The notes under the pieces were generated by a model that worked only from the letters and a program-made list of their open reading frames with translations, ran no database searches and was not told the DNA's origin. Of a DNA stretch of 64,000 nucleotides, positions 12,886 through 23,300 are shown one piece after another. Origin of the DNA: Prorocentrum cordatum (lineage: Eukaryota > Sar > Dinophyceae > Prorocentrales > Prorocentraceae); NCBI GenBank assembly GCA_963575745.1, contig CAUYUJ010019911.1, positions 42,501 to 106,500 on the forward strand. Reading direction: 5' to 3'. The stretch's first letter is position 1. Every line of letters starts with the position of its first letter. Both the position numbers and the translations under genes were made by a program.

Positions 12886-13095
12886 TTTCGTCGTCGTCGT
12901 CGTTGCCGTCGCCGTTGTCGTCGTCGTCGTCGCCGTCGTCGTCGCCGCCGTCGTCGTTGTCGTCTTCGTCGTCGCCGCCGTCGTCGTCATCATCGTCGTC
13001 GTCGTCGTCGTCATCGTTGTCGTCGTCGCCGTCGTTGTCGTCGTCGTCGTCGTCGCCGCCGTCGTCGTCATCATCGTCGTCGTCGTCGTTGTCGG
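12612..13095 (+). repeat. (GTC)n trinucleotide tract
   Basis: About 480 bases of CGT/GTC triplets with sparse GCC interruptions. Overlapping poly-Ser, poly-Arg, poly-Asp and poly-Thr frames are products of the repeat. Confidence 0.95.
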
Positions 13096-13354
13096 TACCC
13101 CCATCCCATCGAGGGGGGGGGGTCCGACGGACCCTGAGACCCATTCCATCTGGAGGGGGTGGTGGGGCCGTGGGCCCAGAGCCCAGGATCATATATCAAG
13201 CATCGGCCTTCGCTCGCACGACGCTCCTCCTGGTGGCCCAAGGTCCTGGCAAGGGTGGTACTGTCGGTCCGTGGGTAGTTTTTGTGTCGCTTTGCTTCTG
13301 GGGGGACAATCCCACACATGCTCGCGTCGTGAAAAAGTTGCGAACGAAGGTTTT

Positions 13355-13470
13355 TGGCAGTTTTCGGCCTCTGGGGCCCCTCGCAGGGCCCCAGGACTGT
13401 CAACAAAACGGCTCGGGATGAAAAACCGGCCCTGGGAAGGGTCGGGACTTCCGGGGACCTCGTATAAAAC
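13355..13470 (+). repeat. Dispersed GGCCTCTGGGGCCC motif repeat
   Basis: A short module (TTCGGCCTCTGGGGCCCCTC, then CGGGATGAAAAACCGGCCC and a GGAAGGGTCGGGAC tail). Relatives are seen at about 28960-29050, 22945-23010 and 32036-32085, and in reverse orientation at about 43075-43115 and 28225-28265. Role unknown. Confidence 0.5.
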
Positions 13471-13793
13471 AAGTCTACACATTGTTCATGTCTAATTCTT
13501 CGAATGTTCTTTGATTTTTTGGGGGCCAAGATCCTCTCATTTCTAATTGTTCTACCCTGGGCCTCTTCCTGGCCACCGGGGGGCCAGGAACAGTTAGAAA
13601 CGAGCACAATTGGAAACGAGCACGATTAGAAATCGACGACGTGTAGACATCGGACGTCTGGCCGCCATGGCGGCTTGCGGCCAAGGCGCTGCCGTAGGGA
13701 CCACCTTGGGGTCCAGGACGGGGCTCCGATTTTGGGGCTGTTCCTTTTTGACTTCGGTCGGGGGGCCTAGTCGTGGCCGAGGCTCGCCTGAAG

Positions 13794-13918
13794 GCGGGCG
13801 TGTCCCTCTACAGGAGGAATTTTCGAAAACAGTCAAACAAGAAAGAAAAACTGATTTTTCATATCAAAACACAATATGGGTTTCGTCCGAAATCCGCCTG
13901 TGGGAGGACATGCCCGAC
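13794..13918. mobile_element. Short TIR element, family 1 copy 1 (125 bp)
   Basis: Left end GCGGGCGTGTCCCTCTACAG, right end inverted (TGTGGGAGGACATGCCCGAC). The interior is AT-richer and has no ORF. TGAAG directly flanks both ends, a possible 5-bp target duplication. The most diverged of five copies in the window (also 17138, 20808, 29809, 46752). MITE-like by structure; which transposase would mobilise it is unknown. Confidence 0.8.
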
Positions 13919-14374
13919 TGAAGGCTCGCCGTGGCCAGGAGAGCCCCTTTTTTCCCGTCCGCTTTCCACATGCTGGCACGGTGGCTGTCAGGCGGCGTCC
14001 GGTGGCGCCAGAACGAATCGTTTTTCAGCCCAAGCATTGATAGCAGACTGATCTCAGGCGTCTAGATACATTTCACTATTACCCCTGATGATTCCCTTCC
14101 CATTGCTGTGCTGAACAGCTCTGTAGCTCATCTGCAGCACGAGTAAAACCAAGAAAAGCAGGCGTTGTGCTAGGTGTGCAGTCGGTGTCAACGTTTACAG
14201 AAGCCTCAAGGATGGAGGGCGGGTCCTTTTGTTAGAACTGTGGCTGTCGGTGTGGCGCCGCGCACATGCGTCTTAACAGCTTGCAGCAGCTTCAAGGATT
14301 GAGGGCGGCTACTTTTCAAAATGTTGCTCTCGCTTCGGCGCCGCGCGAATTCGTCATAACAGTTTGCAGCAGCC

Positions 14375-14592
14375 CCATGGAGTCGTAGGGTTGAAACCCC
14401 ATGAATGGTTTTCTATCACGGTTCAGAATTGTCAGGACTTAGCAGTCACGTTGATTCGCGGTCTTGAAATCCCATGAACGGTGTTCTTGTACGAATCAGG
14501 ACTGTCAAGGCGCAACAATCATGTTGATTCGTGGCGTTGACGTCCCATAAAGGGTGTGTTGGCCAGGTTCAGGATTCGCAGACTGTTGTCTT
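14375..14592 (+). repeat. 73-bp tandem repeat, about 3 units
   Basis: GTTGATTCG recurs at about 14450 and 14523 (period 73), with a partial earlier unit from about 14375. Each unit carries CAGRAYTGTCA, GTTGATTCGYGG and a CCCATRAANGGTGT segment. The reverse complement of this array occurs at 60955-61150 with the same 73-bp period. Confidence 0.75.
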
Positions 14593-14854
14593 TCCATGGG
14601 GCACCCCCCGCAATAGAAATACATTCTTGTCGGGAACTATGTGGAAGGAATTCTTTACGCTTCGCGTATCCCCACCAGCCCATCTCAAAACAGCAACTCT
14701 TGCGAAGCATGCCGGCAGTCGTGTTTTTCAGGCGTGTTTCCGCCTGCCCCCGCATATCTCACCTGTTCCTCCTTCCTCCCGCCTCCTTGTACATCCTCCT
14801 TGTGGTGGGAGCGGGAGAAGGACGAGGCGGAGGAGGAGGGAGAAAAAGCGCTCC

Positions 14855-15240
14855 TCGTGGTTTGAGTCGTTTGGGGTTTCTCGTCCTGGTGTGAGTCGTT
14901 CGGGCCCTTCTTCCTGGTGTGAGTCGTTCGGGCTCTTCGTGGTGTGAGTCGTTCGGGCTCTTCGTCCTGGTGTGAGTCGTTCGGGCTTCTCGTGGTGTGA
15001 GTTGTTCGGGCCCCTCGTCCTGGTGTGAGTCGTTCGGGCCCCTCCTCCTGGTGTGACTCGTTCGGGCTCGTTCGTCGGTGTGAGTCGTTCGGGGCCCGCG
15101 TCGTGGTGTGAGTCGTTCGGGCGCGTTCTCGTCCTGGTGTGAGTCGTTCGGGCCCCTCCTTGTGGTGTGAGTCGTTCGGGCTCTTCGTGGTGTGAGTCGT
15201 TCGGGCCCCTCGTCCTGGTGTGCGTCGTTCGGGCTCCTCG
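14855..15240 (+). repeat. GTGTGAGTCGTTCGGGC minisatellite
   Basis: About a dozen units of GGTGTGAGTCGTTCGGGC with 8-18 variable bases between them, the latter mixes of CCTCGTCCT and TCTTCGT. No coding role. Confidence 0.9.
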
Positions 15241-15475
15241 TGGGGCCTCTTGGGGGCCTCTTGGAGCCTCTTGGGGCCTCTTGGGGGCCTCTTGGGGACC
15301 TCTTGGGAGCCTCTTAGGGCCCTCGTGGGGCCTCTTGAGGCCTCTTGGGGGCCTCTTGGGGGCCTCTTGGGGGCCTCTTGGGGCCGCTTGGGGGCCTCTG
15401 GGGGGCCTCTTGGAGGCCTCTTGGGAGCCTCCTGGGGGCCTCTTGGGGCCATCTGGGGGCCTCGTGCGACCTCCT
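15240..15475 (+). repeat. GGGGGCCTCTT minisatellite
   Basis: Near-perfect units of about 12 bases (GGGGGCCTCTTG), directly continuing the preceding array. Same class as the dispersed G-rich motif at 8040 and elsewhere. Confidence 0.9.
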
Positions 15476-15484
15476 CAGAAGCGC

Positions 15485-15640
15485 AATTGAGGGCTGCCCC
15501 CTGAGAAGGACAAAATGAGCCCAAAACCTTCGTAAAATCAATGATTTTGCTAGGAAGGACGCTGAGCGCTGCCCCCTCAGAAGGCCAAAATGGGGCCAAA
15601 ACCCTAGTAAAATCAACGATTTTGGCTTCCAAGAAGAGCA
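15485..15640 (+). repeat. Tandem duplication of about 80 bp
   Basis: Two copies of a unit with GCTGCCCCCTSAGAAGG, AAAATGRGSCCAAAACC and GTAAAATCAAYGATTTTG in order. The last segment is itself partly palindromic. Confidence 0.75.
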
Positions 15641-15894
15641 GAGGGGCCAAACTGTATCCCCCCGACGGGGCCAGAATCCTCGTGAGGGTCGTCGTTTTTT
15701 GGCCCTCCCAGGAGTCAAAACAGACCCCCCTGACTACGCCCCGGACTCCCTGTCCAGGTCCAGGGGGAGGGGGTAGGGGGAGGGGTAAACCCCTCCCCGA
15801 AGAAGGGGAAGAAGGGGGGTTGAGAACAGAGCGGGCTCTCTAAACCACTCACGCCCAAAGGGCTGGTGGGATTTGGAGGGAGGGTGTATTGCAA

Positions 15895-16255
15895 CCCCGC
15901 CTCTTCCTCCTCCTCCTTCTCATCCTCCCCCTCCCTCTGCTCCCCCTCCATCTCCCATTTTCCCCCGTCCTCCCCCTCCTCCCCCCCTCCCCCCCGTGTC
16001 CCCCTCCTCCCCTTTCCCTCTTTCTCCCGCTCTCCCCCTTCCTCCCCGTCCTCCTCCCTCTCCCCTTCCCTTCGCTTCCATTCCCTTCCTCTTCCTCTTC
16101 CTCCTCCGCCTCCACCTCCCCTCCCCCTCCCCCTCCCCCTTCCCCTTCCTCTCCCCCCCCTCCCGCGCCTCCTGCCCGCCGCCGCCGCCGCCGCCGCTGC
16201 CGCCCCCTCGCCCTCCCCACCGCCGCCGCCCCCGCCCCCGCCCCGGCTTGGCCTG
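15895..16255 (+). repeat. Polypyrimidine (CCT/CCTT) tract grading into GCC
   Basis: About 300 bases of nearly pure C/T on the + strand followed by CCGCCG triplets. Long open frames in all phases (Pro/Ser/Leu on +, Gly/Arg/Glu on -) have no domain content and are not called. Confidence 0.9.
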
Positions 16256-16329
16256 CAGGACGCCACGGCCGCCGGCGGCGCCGCGCGGCACGTGGCCGAC
16301 ACGGACGGGGGGGGGGAGGATGGACACAA

Positions 16330-16745
16330 AAGTCCGAGGTTCGAGGTCCGGGGTTTTCGTCCGAAAGTTCCGAGGTTTTCGTCCGAAAGTTCCGAACATC
16401 CGGAAGTTCCGAGGATGGACAACGAAGTCCGAGGTTCGAGGTCCGAAGGTGGGACCGAGGTTCGAGGTTTCCGAAGTTTCCGAAGATCTTCGTGCGCTCT
16501 CGTCGGCTCTCGGAGGTTTCCCGGCCTCGGGGTGCCTTCCAGCGGCTGCGGCTCGCCGGGGGCGTCCCGCGGGTTCTCGGATCGTCCCGAACGGCCGCGG
16601 GAGACTCGAGTCGCGACCCGAAAGCCTGTCGACGAGGATCGCTCAGGGGCAACGCCAGGGGGGGATAGGCCCAGCGAAACGCCCATGAATCGCCGATGGG
16701 GGCCCGATCGCCCACCCCGCCCAGGAACGTACAGTTTCGCAATTC
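16330..16745 (+). repeat. TCCGAGGTTCGAGG minisatellite joined to a dispersed composite repeat
   Basis: 16330-16480 is a short tandem of GTCCGAGGTTCGAGG / TTTTCGTCCGAAAGTTCC. The following 16480-16745 matches 45085-45400 in order: GGCCTCGGGGTGCC, then a GCCGCKGGAGA segment, then the left half of TIR family 2 (GGGGCAACG, ATCGCCGAT, CCCACCCCGCCCAGGAA). This copy lacks the right TIR. Confidence 0.6.
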
Positions 16746-17137
16746 CTGCTGTTCCCGCTCAGGCGAGAAGGGGGAAGGCACGTGCTGTACAATGCAATCC
16801 GGTTGCGCGGTCCAGACTGCAGTCAACCATGCTAGTAAGGATGGGGCAACTTTCCAAGGCTGCCCCTGCATCCTTGCCCCTTCCGGTATTCGGCATCCTT
16901 CGGCATTCTGCTGCGCTCCGCACGGAAGACGTCAACAGGGCGTTCCACGGCCCTTGCCATCCTTGCTGCGCGTCCTTACTGTCGAATGCAGTCGCGGTGC
17001 AAGACGTGCGCGGAGTGCTGCACGCACTGCGCGTCTCTGCTCTTGGCGCTTTGCGTGTCCCCCACCAGCCCACCCGGCGATCCGAGTGCCGCTCACGTCT
17101 CCCGCTCGTGAACGTGTAGTGGCCCTGCTGGGCTTAC
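16746..17137. other. Unassigned spacer
   Basis: No supported gene or repeat. Confidence 0.4.
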
Positions 17138-17273
17138 GTCGGGCGTGTCCCTCTACAGGAGGGATGTCCAAAAATAGTCCAAAAATATTCGGGGGACGAC
17201 TTTTATGTTCAGACTTCTTCTTAAACCATATATTTGTTCGTCCACAATCCCCCTGTAGGGGGACATGCCCGAC
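17138..17273. mobile_element. Short TIR element, family 1 copy 2 (136 bp)
   Basis: GTCGGGCGTGTCCCTCTACA at the left, TGTAGGGGGACATGCCCGAC at the right; interior AT-rich with no ORF. The right arm contains an internal hairpin (CCCCC-TGTA-GGGGG). No clear target duplication. Confidence 0.88.
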
Positions 17274-18119
17274 CTAATGCTAGGTGCGGGCGCGCCGCCC
17301 ACACCTAATGGCAGTGCAATTTCTACCCATCCAGCCTTCGCGGCCTCGTTCGATACGAGAAGTGATCCCATCTGGTTGTGTGCAGCTGAGCGTGCAAAGT
17401 CTGGAACATACAGCACGAGGATGCTCAAGTGACCCGTCTTCTATTCCTCCTTCGCTACCTGCTCCTTCTTGAATCGTCAACTGCTTCACCACCATCCAAG
17501 TCTTCATCCTCCTCCAGTGCTCGTGCTCACGGTTCGTGATTCCTCTTCGTCCACCTCCTCAATTTCCCGCGCATCCTCTTCGCTCTTGTCTCCCATATGC
17601 CGCCCGTGTGTCTGGAGTTCGTCGTGGGGGGGGCAGACTTCTGGACGCGTGAGTGGCTTGCTTTTCTCTGATCTGGTCAGTGCTGACCTTTTCTTCCTAC
17701 CTCTGGCCCAGCCTGTCCGCGATTGCTTTCGCCTGTCCGCCTTGCCAGGTGTTGTATGATACAGTGTAGCATGTGTGTGATATCATGTGTGCTCCTCTGC
17801 GACCTGGTGTTGATAGGACAAGCGAGGTGGAGAGGAATGGGAGGAGCGGGCGAAAGAGCCGGGCCTGAGCGCAGGCAGCGTGGCATCATCATTGAGAGGC
17901 TCTTGCCAGTCTCTTGGGGCCCTTCTCGGCCGTCGTCCTTGCGGCCTCTGACGCAGTTTTGGGGGGCCTCGCGGGGATGTGCACTCCCCGTGGGGGCTTC
18001 TGCGGCGTGTTGGGAGTCGTCTCCCGGGAGCCTGTTGGGTCCTTGTTCGCTCTCGGGTGCCTTCTGGTGATGCGTTTTTTTGTATGCGCATCTGCGGAGC
18101 CATTGAGTAGCATCCGATG
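17274..18119. other. Unassigned region
   Basis: No gene recognised. Pyrimidine-rich from about 17450 to 17570. Open frames on both strands lack motifs. Confidence 0.4.
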
Positions 18120-18480
18120 GGTTCTCTTGGTGGCTTCTTGGATGTCTCCTCACGTCTCAAGGGCCTCCTAGGCCGTCCTGGAACTTCTTCGGGGCCACTC
18201 AGGCTGTCGAGGCGGCCTCTGGGGCTTCTGGGCCGTCTTAGGGGCCTCGCTGACCGTGTGAAGTGTCTCCAAGACGCCTCTTGGGGGCCTCTTGGGCGCT
18301 TCTTGGGAGCCTCTCGGGCGGCTACTTCGGGGGCCTCTTCGGGGCCTCTCGGGGGCCTCTGGTAGGCGTTTCGCGGGCCTGACGGGCGCGTGCTTGGGGC
18401 GTTTTGGGACGTCTTGGTAGCCTTGTGGGAGTGCGAAGCACTTGGTGGCGGAAAGCCTTGCTCATGGGGTCCTCTTGGAT
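18120..18480 (+). repeat. G-rich minisatellite (GGGGCCTCTTGG class)
   Basis: Degenerate units with GGGGGCCTCTTGGG and GGGGCCTCTCGGG, same class and orientation as the arrays at 15240 and 21305. Confidence 0.7.
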
Positions 18481-19540
18481 ACCGAGGAGGGCAACACAAA
18501 CATTGTGTCTTACCACTGTGCTTGCACATCGGCGTCTCCAGTTTTCTAGGCAAACAAGTTGGCATCTTAATGTCCGCCGAAATGGGGGTCTTGGGAGGGA
18601 TCATGGGGGGCGTTACCAGCAGGGCACGGGACACACACACACACACATACATAAGCATGCGTGCTATATGGCAGACTGATCTTACCATCATTGCTATCAC
18701 TCATTGTGGTAGTGGTTGTATCCCATGGCGTGCTGTAGAGTCGTGCTGTTTCTGGTGATTAAGTTGTTGTTTTCGTACTGGGAACAGGGGTGCCATGTAC
18801 TAGTGCAACTTATGATTTTAGTGCATACTGGCTGCTCAGATATGCGAGGAACACTCTGTACATCAAGCAGGAACTGGGACGCCTGTGGCAAATCAGCGTC
18901 TAAGGGAACCTTAGCATCCAATATCGGCGGTTCAAGCCCATCAATTTTCAATCTCTTCCCGGAGATTCAAGGGTTGCAGAGATGGGCTTGGGGCACATCC
19001 GTAGGCCACCTGCAGCCTAGTCGGCTGATGCGACTGTATGTCGTGTGCTATGCCATGGCAACGTGCACGCGAATTGTACTGCGGGCTGCAAGTTGTATCA
19101 TGTATGTCAACGCTCGGATGCGTTGGGCTTTGTTTAGTCAGCGCGCTGTGCTCATTACTTCCTGAGACACTCTTACTGCTCGTCCATTAGCTTGCGCGTT
19201 AGTACCACGTACTATATAGGAGACTCCAGGGGCCCTGCCTTCGAGGGGCCGAGAAGTTGACATTTCACCCTTGGCGGGGGCCAGCGGGAAGTTCACGGAA
19301 GCTGTCGAACGCCGGCGGAACGTGGGCGGAAGCTGGTGGAACTGGCAGTTGATCCCCGACGCCGGAGTGCCCAGTTTTGCCGCCACCACAAGTGTATGTG
19401 GTGTTGTCAATCTGGTACGTTGGCGCTGTATGCTCGCCGTCCACGTGCCCGCGCTCAGCATCTTGCACACCAGCAGCTGTTCCCTGCGCCCTCGTCGTTT
19501 AGCTGTAGTCACGCTTACGCAATCATTCGATCATGCGTTG
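18481..19540. other. Unassigned region, lower GC
   Basis: Includes a short (AC)n run near 18631. No gene or RNA recognised. Confidence 0.4.
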
Positions 19541-19890
<350 letters not shown>

Positions 19891-20223
19891 AACTCATTTT
19901 TTGTATTACGTGCATAATATCTGGTGTCGCCAGGAGTCATAGAGTTCCCACCGTAAGAAGTATTGGTAGGTTATCCGCAAACGCGTGCCGCAATCTCTTA
20001 AATCAGGAGGACCTCGCTTGTGCGAGGGCTATTCGTAGTCCAGGTGCCCTTAGGGGCCTTTCCTGTCAGGTCGCGTGGAAGAGTGTCATTCTCCATCCCG
20101 TGCACAGCATATGGCATGGTCTTTGGCGCGCTTGCGACGTCCCAGTGTTTACTTAAACCCGTACGGCTAAGCGATGTTCACCTTCATGCCCAGACAGCGA
20201 CGAAGTTTTGAAGAAGAAGAGTC

Positions 20224-20290
20224 TCCCCCTCCGAGGATCTAGTCACCTCGCCTCTCTGAGAGGCGAGGTGACTAGATCTTCGGAGGGGGA
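20224..20290. repeat. Near-perfect hairpin, 32-bp arms, 3-nt loop
   Basis: Arms 20224-20255 and 20259-20290 pair at 31 of 32 positions (the single mismatch is in CCGAGGATC versus CCGAAGATC). The loop is CTG. The right arm overlaps the inferred 3' splice site of DnaJ exon 1, so the hairpin sits across the intron/exon boundary. It could be a terminal structure of an inserted intron (introner-like), a tiny foldback element, or an assembly artefact. Confidence 0.9.
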
Positions 20291-20373
20291 CGATTGTGGG
20301 GAAGGCGCTGTACGACATCATCGGGGTGCCGTCGTCTGCGTCGGACGCGGAAATCAAGCGGGCGTATTACAAG
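20286..20373 (+). CDS. DnaJ exon 1 (J-domain helices I-II)
   Basis: Encodes GKALYDIIGVPSSASDAEI followed by KRAYYK. The 5' boundary is inferred from AG at 20284-20285 inside the hairpin. The 3' end is AAG at 20371-20373 followed by a GT donor (GTGCTCGC). The 5' limit is less certain than the 3' limit. Confidence 0.88.
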
Positions 20374-23300
20374 GTGCTCGCAATTAGTCTGTGGCTTTGC
20401 GGACCCCCCTGTTGCCCATTTCGCCTTTTCTTCCTTTTGTTGATTCAATGCAGGCCTCCTTTTCGTTATCATCTCGCTCTTTACATTAGTCTTCGTGTTG
20501 CCCTTCTCATTGTCGTCATTGGGTTGCTGCTTATGCTACTGCTACTCCTGCTGGTCTTCTGTGTCTGTTTCTTCTGCAGCTGCTGCTGCCGCCACCGCTA
20601 CCGTCCTCACTGCGACCCCTCCTCCCGGTCATGCCTCCGCGATTCAATAGTGCTTTTGCAGAGCAGGCTTTGCAATTGTTTCTGCAGGTGCAAGCTCGGA
20701 GCTCGTGCCAACATCGCGGAAGTATCCCGCTGCCTGCGGCAAGCTCCGCTGCCTGCGCAGCATCGACAAGGTTTTCATGGGTACCACCCGAGCATACTTA
20801 CTCTTGAGTCGGGCGTGTCCCTCTACAGGGGGAATATTCAAAAATAGTCAAACAAGGGTCTTGGGATTATTTTTGGAGTATGTTTTGACCATTTCGGGGT
20901 ATTTTTTGAGTATTTTTAGTTTTCGTCGAAAATCCCCCTGTAGGGGGACATGCCCGACCCAAACTTCTACCATGTGTGCGTCGGCTCCCCATGGGGCGAC
21001 GCGTGCGCTCAGACAAATCTGGCAGCACACGCTCTGAGGCGGGCGCCTTCTGGCCACACCGCCTGGGCCTCGATGCGCTGCGGGATGTCTGCGCCATGTG
21101 TGTGTGTGTTCTGTTCGGGCGTGCGCCTCGACGGGGGGCGCAGAGTGCCAGCATGCCCTTCCGCGTCCCAGCTCCGGGTGATGCTGCCGAGGTTTCGGGG
21201 CAGTCTCGGCGGAGTCCTTGCGGCCACGTCCAGGAGGCGGCCCACGGATGCTGTCGCTGGGCGCGCAGCTCTGGAGCGTCGTTGCAGGGCCGCTGCTGTG
21301 GGTTTGGGTGATTCCTTGGAGGCTTCTCGGGGACTTCTTTGGGGGGTTCTCGGGGGCCTCTTGGGGTCCTCTTGGGATCCTCTTGGGGGCCTGCCGAGGG
21401 TCTCGGGGCCATCTTGGGCGCGATGGTTCTCCCAAGCTCTCGCGACGATGCTCGGTTGGGCCATCTCGAGGGCCCGTCTTGGCGGCTATTGGGGTCGTCT
21501 TGGAGTCATCCTGGGCCGCCTTGGTGGACCCTTGGGGATTTCTGGAGCTTTACCGGACGGATCTCCATCCGAGAAGCCTCCGGAGGCAGAGCGTCTGCTT
21601 GTTTTGTTTACGGTTTTGGGCCTCCTAGGGCTTCGCCAGAAGCATCTTTGGGCGCTGTTCGGTGTCTTCTGGGAGCCTCGATGAGGCTTCGTTGGGCCGT
21701 CTTTGGGCTGGTCTTGTGGCGTCGTTGGAGTCTTGTAACATGGGGCGTCGTTGGGCCGTCTTGGGCTGGTCTTGGGGCACGCTGCAGACATCTTTGGGCG
21801 GCCTTTGGCCGTCTTGGGGACAACTCGACGCCGAAAACAGCGACGGAGAGCAAGACCAGGGGGGCGATTTTCAGGGAAGGGTTGTCCCGAGGTCTAGGGG
21901 TCGCCCTGCAGAACTACTAAAGCCTTGCCAGACAGCCAAGAGGCACCATAACACGCCCAAGAGTGCCGAGGGCACGGCGGCCGATTTTCGCAGCCCTTGT
22001 GTGGTCCCAGTTGGCCTTGTTTTTGTGCAGCTTCGGCGTGAGGCCAGTGGTATCTGCAAACGATCGTCGGGTAGTAGGCTTCCGCAGCTGAAACAGACAG
22101 AAGAACTCCCAGCGAACCCCGCTCTTGAACGACCGAGCTGGATCAGCGTGCTTGCTACCTCGCGCTCGCGATTGTCCACGTTGACCTTCATGAGGAATCT
22201 GGCCGGAGTAGTCACGTGTGCAAGTGCACGCATGTGCAGAATATCTTCAGTACCTCGGACACGCGTTCGTCGAAGGACTGGGCCGTTCGGTGAAACCGCA
22301 TCACGAAGACACGTGCGGTGTCCTCCGCGTCTTGAGCGAGGTGCTGGAGTAATGCTGCCCGTGCTCGATTTGGTGTTATCGTCGTTGTGTGGACTCAGTG
22401 GGAGAATGTTCGCGAGTGGGCCACTTTAGGTTCCTCACCTGGCCCATCGTATATGGTCTTCGCCCTCTCACTACTTTATCTTCCTTTCTGCCCGTCTTCC
22501 GGCTGCGGCTGCTCTAAGATAGGTCCCTGAGGCCCTTTTGGAGCCATCTTGGGCCATCTTGGACACTCTAACCCCTGGCGGGGCGCCCCGTCCAGAGCCA
22601 GGGGAGAGAGCAGGGGAAGGAGGGATTTTAGGCAGAGAGAAGACAAAACTCGTTAACCACCTACGCCCAGAGGGCTGGTGGGATTTGCGGAAGTATTCCA
22701 ATCATCTAGAGGACTTGCTCTGAGCTATGCGTGTTGGGCGTGCGAGCGCGGGGGTGCGGTCGAGAATCTGACGTTTCGTGAGTCCTAGAGCTAGGAGGCT
22801 GTCGATATTCTATTTTTGGTAATTGTGCGACCACGCGGGTGATGCAGTCCAAGCGCCGGCGAAATTCTGCCTCAATTTCATTGAAACCCAAGCAGACTAA
22901 CGATCGCCAATCCTAAACGTCTGGCGACTTAAAAGGAATACTGGCGGCCTGTTTCGGGCCTCTGGAAACCAGATTCGGGCCCCGGCACCGTCAACGAACG
23001 ACCCGGGATGACAAGTTAGTCTAAGGGACATCCTTTTTGGCGGCCCACTGCTCAGAGCGATACCGCAGGCGTGGTGGCACTTGGGCACCCCAAGGGGGAG
23101 CCGCCAGGGTTGGGGAAATTCCAATCGTCGCTTCCAGCAGGCGGTTTGCCTGTTTCGGCCCCCCAGGCTTGCCTATGGACTTGTGTTGCTTAGACGTCTC
23201 TGGACCTCACTCACTCACTCACCTCCCCTTCTTCCTCGCTCAGACGCACACACATTCAGCCTTACTCACCAACACCGTTTCCTCACCCAAACAAACTTCC

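Noticed and set aside
12461-13192. Long Asp-, Thr-, Ser- and Arg-rich frames over the GTC tract
   Set aside because: Trinucleotide repeat product in every frame on both strands.
15715-17119. Long frames at the CT-rich tract (340-417 codons) on both strands
   Set aside because: Composition artefact; overlapping frames in all phases, no motif.
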